Below, in pieces: positions 1 through 5,314 of a stretch of DNA of 19,359 nucleotides. Where the stretch lies: the NCBI GenBank assembly GCA_964404205.1, contig CAYOJD010000062.1, forward strand, positions 1 through 19,359. The letters run 5' to 3'. A program made the position numbers and the translations under genes. Within the stretch, counting starts at the first letter, position 1; the number at the start of each line of letters is the position of its first letter. Under the pieces are notes generated by a model. That model worked only from the letters and a program-made list of their open reading frames with translations, was not told the DNA's origin and ran no database searches. The DNA is from CAZWBR01 sp964404205 (lineage in GTDB: Bacteria; Bacteroidota; Bacteroidia; Bacteroidales; Prolixibacteraceae).

Positions 1-33
1 TCATACACTGCCCGACTAAACATCGGCTTCTAA
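1..33 (+). CDS. 3' end of an upstream gene, possibly an outer-membrane beta-barrel protein (partial)
   Basis: Reading frame 1 gives the ten residues SYTARLNIGF followed by a TAA stop at 31-33. A C-terminus with alternating polar and hydrophobic residues and a final phenylalanine is the usual last beta-strand signature of TonB-dependent/SusC-type and other outer-membrane barrels. The SusC protein elsewhere in this window ends similarly, in IGFNLKVNF. The stop lies 17 bases before the cytochrome-SUMF1 gene on the same strand, so the genes may be co-transcribed. Only ten codons are visible, so the family is an inference from the terminal strand alone. Confidence 0.4.
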   Translation, partial: SYTARLNIGF

Positions 34-50
34 CTACTTATTTTTAAAAC

Positions 51-1589
51 ATGGATTCCGTTGATAAGCCAAAAACTAAACGTTGGTTACTTTTTTTTGC
101 CGGATTATTGATCGGCGTCTTTATTATGCTTGGGGGTAAAAAGGCCATAACAGTCACCAGCTCAGATGCCTTTTGCCAATCTTGCCACATTCACCCCCAT
201 GCCGAAGATTCGTGGCGAAAATCGGTTCACTATCACAATGCAAGCGGTGTACGGGTACACTGTGTCGAATGCCACCTGCCACCCGAAGGGAGTTTCAACC
301 ATTTCACCGCTAAAGTGAAAACCGGATTGCACGATCTGTATGCCTATCATTTCAAAGACAGTGCTTCGTTCGACTGGGAAAGCAAACGCCAGTTGGAATA
401 TGCCGTCAAAATTGTTTACAACGAATCGTGTATCCGTTGTCACCAAAACCTCTTTACCAAAGGCCTGTCGGCTGAAGGGGGCACGGCTCACCTCTATTAC
501 GAAGAGAATGCCGAAAAATTGAACCTTCAATGCATCAATTGTCACCTCGATGCGGGCCATTACAACCCGAACTATAAACACGAACGCCTAACCGGCGTTC
601 CGGTTACCGGTAATGCCAACAAACCAAAATTCGATTCGGCAGCTGTAGTAACCCAATTTAAAAACTATACCGAAACCATCCCCGGGACTCCGGTTGCCTT
701 CAATATGGTGGCCATAAAGGGAGGTTCATTTAAGATGGGCAGCCCCGAAGGCGAACCTTTGCGCAAAGCCGACGAAGGTCCTGTCCGTAATGTTACCGTA
801 TCGCCGTTCTTTATGGCCGAAATAGAAGTGACCTGGGACGCTTACTGGGCCTTCTTTGGCGCCACTATGTCTGAAGGGCGTGTCGATCCATTCAAGATTA
901 TGGAACACAATGCCAACAATCCCGATGCGGTAAGCGGTCCTACGCCACCATTCGGAATCCCCGATCAGGGATGGGGCGGAGGTGACCGTCCGGCCATTAC
1001 CATGACCCATTATGCTGCACAGACCTACTGCCAGTGGCTTTCGAAAATGACCGGAAAGAAATACCGTCTGCCCACCGAGGCCGAATGGGAATATGCCTGC
1101 CGTGCAGGATCTGAAACACCCTATTTTTTCCCGGGCGATCCCAAACGTTTTGTTGATGGTGGCTTAAGAAATCGTATCTTCGGTGTCGATACCACCCATA
1201 TCAACAGTTACGTGGCCTATGTGATGAACAGTCCGACCAAAACGCAGGATCCCTCTTTTGTCAAGGCAAATCCTTTTGGTTTGAAAAACATGGCTGGTAA
1301 CGTACTCGAGTATTGCTCCGACTGGTACAGCGAAAAGGCCTATACCGAGACCGGGGACAATGTGACCAACCCGAAAGGGCCGGCCAGCGGTACCGAACAT
1401 GTGGTGCGTGGGGGTAACTTTACCATGGGGGCCGAAATGATGCGTTCAGCCGCCCGCGATTATACCAAAACTGAAGCATGGTTGAAAACCGATCCGCAAC
1501 AACCCAAAAGTATCTGGTGGTATTCCGATATCAAGGGAATTGGTTTCCGCGTGGTGTGCGAACCCGACAGTACAGTACAAATAAATTGA
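51..1589 (+). CDS. Membrane-anchored NrfH/NapC-type tetraheme cytochrome c fused to a SUMF1-fold domain
   Basis: This is a 512-residue two-part protein. Residues 12-29 form one hydrophobic anchor. Four CxxCH heme-binding motifs follow at 42-46, 71-75, 127-131 and 161-165. Around the second and third motifs (CVECHLPP, a lysine-rich AKVKTG segment near 87-92, then ESCIRCH) the spacing resembles NrfH/NapC quinol dehydrogenases, which pass electrons from menaquinol to periplasmic partners. Residues about 216-503 form a SUMF1/FGE-sulfatase domain: GGSFKMGS (224-231), RLPTEAEWEYACRAG (339-353), NPFGLKNMAGNVLEYCSDWY (407-426), VVRGGNF (451-457) and GFRVV (498-502). True formylglycine-generating enzymes have two catalytic cysteines just after the GG-S/N-F motif. 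Here that stretch (GGNFTMGAEMMRSAARD) has none, so sulfatase activation is unlikely. It precedes the Gfo/Idh/MocA gene by 42 bp and probably forms an operon with it. The domain calls are firm; the function of the fusion is unknown. Confidence 0.9.
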   Translation: MDSVDKPKTKRWLLFFAGLLIGVFIMLGGKKAITVTSSDAFCQSCHIHPHAEDSWRKSVHYHNASGVRVHCVECHLPPEGSFNHFTAKVKTGLHDLYAYHFKDSASFDWESKRQLEYAVKIVYNESCIRCHQNLFTKGLSAEGGTAHLYYEENAEKLNLQCINCHLDAGHYNPNYKHERLTGVPVTGNANKPKFDSAAVVTQFKNYTETIPGTPVAFNMVAIKGGSFKMGSPEGEPLRKADEGPVRNVTVSPFFMAEIEVTWDAYWAFFGATMSEGRVDPFKIMEHNANNPDAVSGPTPPFGIPDQGWGGGDRPAITMTHYAAQTYCQWLSKMTGKKYRLPTEAEWEYACRAGSETPYFFPGDPKRFVDGGLRNRIFGVDTTHINSYVAYVMNSPTKTQDPSFVKANPFGLKNMAGNVLEYCSDWYSEKAYTETGDNVTNPKGPASGTEHVVRGGNFTMGAEMMRSAARDYTKTEAWLKTDPQQPKSIWWYSDIKGIGFRVVCEPDSTVQIN

Positions 1590-1631
1590 TTACCATATTT
1601 TTTTCCAACCAAATTAAAAACACTATTCGCA

Positions 1632-3008
1632 ATGAGTAAAAAGTATGCTTTGAACAGGAGAGAATTCTTCTCCAGCGCTGCAATTGTAGGCGCAGTTGGT
1701 ACAGTGGGTGCAGGCTCTATCCTTGCATCGTGTGCAGGTGGCGAAAAGGCCCCGGCCGTTGTTCCGGTAGCCCGTTTGGCCAATGCTTATATTCCCGAAC
1801 TGGTCGATGTGGCTGCCGATGGCAAACCATTGAAAGCCGGCGTAATTGGTTGTGGCGGTCGCGGCAGCGGTGCAGCCGAAGACTTCCTTAATGCAGGCCC
1901 AAACCTCTCTGTCGTTGCTTTGGCCGACGTTTTTCAGGACAGGATTGACAACTGCCGCAAATCGCTGAAAGAAAAATTCAACGCTGAAATTCCTGACAAT
2001 ATGTGTTTCACCGGTTTCGATGCCTACAAGGGAGTGATAGCTGCCGGTGTCGATGTTGTGATTATTGCTACACCTCCGGCATTCCGTCCTACCCATTTCG
2101 AAGCTGCCGTCGAAGCCGGCAAGCATGTTTTCATGGAAAAACCGATTTGTGTCGACGGCCCCGGCGCACGCTCTATTATGGCTACTGCAAAGAAGGCCGA
2201 AGCACAGGGTTTATGTGTGGTTACCGGTACCCAGCGTCACCACCAGCGCTCGTATGTCGAAAGCTTTAAACAGATTCAGGCAGGAGCTATCGGCGATATC
2301 GTTTCAGGTAATGTTTACTGGAACCAGTCGATGCTTTGGTACCGTACCAAAGAGCAGGGTTGGAGCGATATGGAATGGATGATCCGCGACTGGGTGAACT
2401 GGACATGGCTCTCGGGCGACCATATTGTCGAACAGCATGTACACAATATCGACGTTTTCAACTGGTTCTCAGGATTGAAACCGGTAAAAGCCGTTGCTTT
2501 TGGTAGCCGTCAGCGCCGCCTTACCGGCGACCAATACGACAACTTCTCTGTCGACTTTGAATACGAAGGGGGAATCCGTGTCCACAGTATGTGCCGCCAA
2601 ATCGACGGTTGTGTCAACAATGTATCGGAAGAAATCTTCGGAACCAAAGGATCTTGGAACAGCCGCGAAATGGTGATTAAAGACCTCGCTGGTAATGTCG
2701 TTTGGAAATATGACCATGAAAAGGAAAAAGCAGAATTCAAACAGACCAATCCTTATGTGCTTGAACACGTCGATTTCGTGAATCATATCCGTGCCGGAAA
2801 AGCGCTGAACCAGGCCAACGAAACTGCCGTTTCGTGTCTGACCGCCATTATGGGCCGCGAATCGGCCTATACCGGAAGCGAAGTAACCTGGGATGCAGCC
2901 TACAATTCGGCTACCAGCCTGATGCCCGAAAAACTCGAGCTCGGCGCGATGGATTTAACCAAATATGTAGTTCCCGTTCCCGGAAAAGCCAAAGAAGAAA
3001 AGCAATAA
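1632..3008 (+). CDS. Tat-exported lipoprotein oxidoreductase, Gfo/Idh/MocA family
   Basis: This 458-residue protein starts with a twin-arginine signal (NRREFF, residues 8-13), a hydrophobic stretch and a lipobox LASC with the acceptor cysteine at 34, so it should be folded in the cytoplasm, exported by Tat and lipid-anchored. The Rossmann nucleotide-binding motif is AGVIGCGGRGSG (69-80). The family motif EKP is at 169-171 (HVFMEKPICVDGPGAR). A probable active-site segment, HIVEQHVHNIDVFNWF, is at 264-279. Relatives oxidise or epimerise sugar hydroxyls using NAD(P), often tightly bound in exported members such as glucose-fructose oxidoreductase. The substrate cannot be read from sequence. The preceding cytochrome-SUMF1 gene is 42 bp away on the same strand, suggesting the cytochrome supplies or removes electrons for a periplasmic reaction (inference). 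A strong terminator follows. Confidence 0.9.
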   Translation: MSKKYALNRREFFSSAAIVGAVGTVGAGSILASCAGGEKAPAVVPVARLANAYIPELVDVAADGKPLKAGVIGCGGRGSGAAEDFLNAGPNLSVVALADVFQDRIDNCRKSLKEKFNAEIPDNMCFTGFDAYKGVIAAGVDVVIIATPPAFRPTHFEAAVEAGKHVFMEKPICVDGPGARSIMATAKKAEAQGLCVVTGTQRHHQRSYVESFKQIQAGAIGDIVSGNVYWNQSMLWYRTKEQGWSDMEWMIRDWVNWTWLSGDHIVEQHVHNIDVFNWFSGLKPVKAVAFGSRQRRLTGDQYDNFSVDFEYEGGIRVHSMCRQIDGCVNNVSEEIFGTKGSWNSREMVIKDLAGNVVWKYDHEKEKAEFKQTNPYVLEHVDFVNHIRAGKALNQANETAVSCLTAIMGRESAYTGSEVTWDAAYNSATSLMPEKLELGAMDLTKYVVPVPGKAKEEKQ

Positions 3009-3038
3009 TTCTTGATAGACTTCCAAGTTTAACGGTTA

Positions 3039-3067
3039 CCCCTGCACCATACGGTGCGGGGGTTTTT
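3039..3067 (+). terminator. Rho-independent terminator after the Gfo/Idh/MocA gene
   Basis: A 10-bp GC-rich stem pairs 3039-3048 (CCCCTGCACC) with 3053-3062 (GGTGCGGGGG), with one T-G wobble and a four-base loop, followed directly by five T residues at 3063-3067. It lies 30 bp after the plus-strand stop codon and between two convergent genes, so it ends the plus-strand pair. For minus-strand transcripts it could act as a hairpin but has no good T-run. Confidence 0.85.
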
Positions 3068-3111
3068 ATGTAGGACTATTTGGGTGAGAAGAACCTGAAC
3101 CAAGGGGTATT

Positions 3112-4089
3112 TCAATCCTTAAATATCCCTGCAAACCGCTCTCCGTTCGATTTGATATAGCCCCGGAACATGCCTGAGGTGTTGAATTCCATCGATATGT
3201 TGCCGTGGCGGTCGAGGGCAATTACGCCTCCTGTTCCCCCCAGTTGGGTGAGTTTTTGTATTTCGGTTTGGCAGGCTTCCTGAACAGTGAGCTGGCGGTA
3301 TTCCATCAATGCGGAGATATCGCGGGCAAAACCTAATCGGATATAATATTCGCCGTGACCGGTTGACGATACCCCGCAGGTTTGGTTGCTGGCATAGGTG
3401 CCGGCACCGATAATGGGTGAATCGCCAATGCGGCCATACCGCTTGTTCATCATCCCTCCGGTAGAGGTTCCGGCCACAATATTGCCTTGCCGGTCGAGGG
3501 CTACACAGCCTACCGTTCCATGTTTATCGTTTTGGGTGGCCTCTCGCTCTTTTTGTTGCAGTTGTTCGAGCGATCTTTTCCGTTCGGGGGTAATAAAGTA
3601 GCTGTTGTCGACCATTTCGATCCCTTGCTGACGGGCAAATTCAGATGCCCCGACTCCGCCGAGCATCACATGTTCGGCGTGTTCCATTACTGCCCGTGCA
3701 GCTTTTATGGGGTTTTTTATGTCGGTTACACTACAGACCGCACCTGCTTTTAAACTGCTTCCTTCCATGAGTGAGGCATCGAGCTGGGCAGTGCCATCGT
3801 GGGCCAGTACGGCTCCTTTTCCGGCATTGAAAAGAGGTGAGTCTTCGAGTATAACAATCACCTGTTCTACCACATCGAGTGCTGATACCCCTTTTGCAAG
3901 AAGGGAATCGCCGGTTTGTAATGCCTGCTGTATCACTTTCAGATAGGCTTGTTCGGCTCCGGCACCCATCTTTTCCCGTTGCATCACGCCGGCCCCGCCA
4001 TGCAACACCAGCGCATAGTTCACCTTTGGCTGAGAAAAAAGAGGGAGTGTCAAAATAAAAATAAACCCTATCGTCAGCCTGATTTTCAT
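3112..4089 (-). CDS. Exported isoaspartyl peptidase / plant-type L-asparaginase (Ntn-hydrolase)
   Basis: From the chosen start the protein has 325 residues and opens with a signal peptide (MKIRLTIGFIFILTLPLFSQ), so it acts outside the cytoplasm. Family signatures are LVLHGGAG (28-34), FNAGKGAVL (88-96), the autocleavage site HGTVGCVALD with predicted nucleophile Thr192, the TSTGG substrate segment (208-212), and TGHGEYYIR (243-251). Family-2 asparaginases are made as a precursor that cuts itself before this threonine to give alpha and beta subunits, then hydrolyse isoaspartyl dipeptides and asparagine. An upstream in-frame ATG at 4131 would overlap lspA by 32 bp and bury the signal peptide, so 4089 is preferred; this leaves 10 bp after lspA. 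It is the last gene of the ileS-dksA-lspA group. Confidence 0.93.
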   Translation of the reverse strand: MKIRLTIGFIFILTLPLFSQPKVNYALVLHGGAGVMQREKMGAGAEQAYLKVIQQALQTGDSLLAKGVSALDVVEQVIVILEDSPLFNAGKGAVLAHDGTAQLDASLMEGSSLKAGAVCSVTDIKNPIKAARAVMEHAEHVMLGGVGASEFARQQGIEMVDNSYFITPERKRSLEQLQQKEREATQNDKHGTVGCVALDRQGNIVAGTSTGGMMNKRYGRIGDSPIIGAGTYASNQTCGVSSTGHGEYYIRLGFARDISALMEYRQLTVQEACQTEIQKLTQLGGTGGVIALDRHGNISMEFNTSGMFRGYIKSNGERFAGIFKD

Positions 4090-4099
4090 TCTGATAAAT

Positions 4100-4756
4100 C
4101 TATTTGGTTTCTTCTGAAGCAACCGTTTCAATGGCTTCTTCGCCTTTTTCTTCCTCGTGGTGGTCGAAATGTTTGCGGTAGAAGAGCAGGATTAAGAAAA
4201 TTCCTATCGAAATTGAAGAGTCGGCGATATTAAACACAGGCCGGAAAAAGATAAACTCCTGTCCGGCAAAGATGGGAAACCAGTCGGGGTAATGGCCGGT
4301 GATAATCGGGAAGTAGAACATATCGACCACGCGACCGGTGAGGAAACCTGCATAGCCTCCCCCTTCGGGCAGGAAAGTCGCTACTTCTCCGTAGCTTTCG
4401 TTGAAGATGACACCATACACGGCACTGTCGATAATATTGCCCATTGCACCGGCAAAAATAAGCGAAAAGCTGATGATTAACCCGACTGATACATCTCGTT
4501 TCCAGAGTCGGGTAAGGTACCAGCCGATGGCCGAAACCGCAATTATCCTAAAGATGGTCAGCAAATATTTACCGATACTTTCGCCAAATTCCAGTCCGAA
4601 AGCCATTCCGTTGTTCTCGACAAAATGAATAATAAACCAGTTGGCTATTACATATTCGTCGCCCAGTTTGAAATGGGTTTTGATGTACACTTTAAGGATC
4701 TGGTCGAAAAGGAGGACAAGGCCAATTATCAGGATTGATTTGTATTTATTGCTCAT
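4100..4756 (-). CDS. lspA: Lipoprotein signal peptidase (signal peptidase II)
   Basis: This 218-residue inner-membrane aspartyl protease removes signal peptides from diacylglyceryl-modified prolipoproteins. Four hydrophobic segments are visible (about 5-24, 63-83, 91-110, 180-194). Conserved boxes are ENNGMAFG (47-54), GAMGNIIDS (103-111), GRVVDMFYF (141-149) and FNIADSSISIG (175-185). By comparison with the E. coli enzyme the catalytic dyad is Asp145 (VVD) and Asp179 (FNIAD). A longer loop at about 113-140 and a charged, Glu-rich tail after 197 make it longer than the roughly 165-residue proteobacterial form, as is common in Bacteroidota. Clients nearby include the SusD, GH16 and Gfo/Idh/MocA lipoproteins. 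Linkage to ileS is widely conserved. Confidence 0.97.
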   Translation of the reverse strand: MSNKYKSILIIGLVLLFDQILKVYIKTHFKLGDEYVIANWFIIHFVENNGMAFGLEFGESIGKYLLTIFRIIAVSAIGWYLTRLWKRDVSVGLIISFSLIFAGAMGNIIDSAVYGVIFNESYGEVATFLPEGGGYAGFLTGRVVDMFYFPIITGHYPDWFPIFAGQEFIFFRPVFNIADSSISIGIFLILLFYRKHFDHHEEEKGEEAIETVASEETK

Positions 4757-4771
4757 CGTTGGGGTGGCATG

Positions 4772-4810
4772 ACGAAAATTCGGGGCAAACTAATTTACCC
4801 CGAATTTCGT
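4772..4810. other. Long imperfect inverted repeat in the dksA-like/lspA spacer
   Basis: Positions 4772-4785 and 4798-4810 pair over 13 bp (CGGGG core flanked by GAAATT/AATTTC) with one bulged A and a 12-base loop. Six T residues follow on the plus strand only (4810-4815), so it resembles a terminator for transcripts running against the operon rather than with it. On the lspA mRNA it would be a hairpin ending about 15 bases before the start codon. It may be an intergenic processing site, a block to antisense transcription, or a control on lspA translation; the sequence does not decide. Confidence 0.5.
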
Positions 4811-4848
4811 TTTTTATAGATTAATTTAAAAACATTACTACCAGTAGA

Positions 4849-5226
4849 TTAACGCTGTTTGTTTTTGGCGTCAATCGATAGGGTGGCATGAGGCACTACC
4901 CGAAGTCTGTCTTTAGGGATCAGTTTCCCTGTTTCGCGGCAAATGCCGTAGGTCTTGTTTTCGACCCGTATCAGGGCAGCTTCCAGATGCTGTATAAATT
5001 TGAGCTGACGTTGGGCCAGTTTACCTGCCTCTTCCTTCGAAAGGGTGGCAGCTCCCTCTTCCAGCACTTTGAATGTGGGAGAGGTATCCTGGGTATCGTT
5101 GCCGTCGCCATGGGTAATGGCATTTTTATAAAGCTCATAGTCTTGCTTGGCTTTGTCGAGCTTGTTGATAATCAATTCTTTGAATTCAGCAAGTTCTTCG
5201 TCGGAGTACCTGGTTTTCTCTGTCAT
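4849..5226 (-). CDS. DksA/TraR-family regulator with degenerate (zinc-less) zinc-finger site
   Basis: The preferred start gives 125 residues (MTEKTRYSDEE); an in-frame ATG 30 bases further upstream adds a less likely extension. Residues about 8-35 and 53-90 form the two arms of a charged coiled coil, with an acidic tip GDGNDTQDTS (40-49). A C-terminal DksA-like fold carries YGICRETGKLIPKDRLRVVP (93-112). The canonical family has four zinc-binding cysteines (CxxC...CxxC); only Cys96 remains, the second position being Thr and the last pair absent. DksA-like proteins bind the RNA polymerase secondary channel and tune initiation with ppGpp; zinc-free paralogs exist in other bacteria. Its place between ileS and lspA is a recurrent Bacteroidota arrangement (from memory) and suggests co-transcription with them. 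Confidence 0.88.
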   Translation of the reverse strand: MTEKTRYSDEELAEFKELIINKLDKAKQDYELYKNAITHGDGNDTQDTSPTFKVLEEGAATLSKEEAGKLAQRQLKFIQHLEAALIRVENKTYGICRETGKLIPKDRLRVVPHATLSIDAKNKQR

Positions 5227-5314
5227 AGCAGTACAATTTTTATAAAAATAGTTCAAATCAATACGTCTTCAACCAAGCGGGTAAAATATTTACCAACAAT
5301 AGTAAAACTACCGG

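Noticed and set aside
726..1010. Minus-strand ORFs within the cytochrome-SUMF1 and oxidoreductase genes
   Set aside because: They are shadows of genes with clear heme, SUMF1 and Rossmann motifs on the plus strand.
3112..4131. The longer asparaginase ORF beginning at 4131
   Set aside because: It overlaps lspA by 32 bp and puts a charged 14-residue extension before an evident signal peptide; 4089 is the better start.
5279..5294. Palindrome GGTAAA-ATA-TTTACC in the ileS/dksA-like spacer as a terminator or operator
   Set aside because: The stem is only 6 bp and A/T-rich with no T-run, too weak to call.
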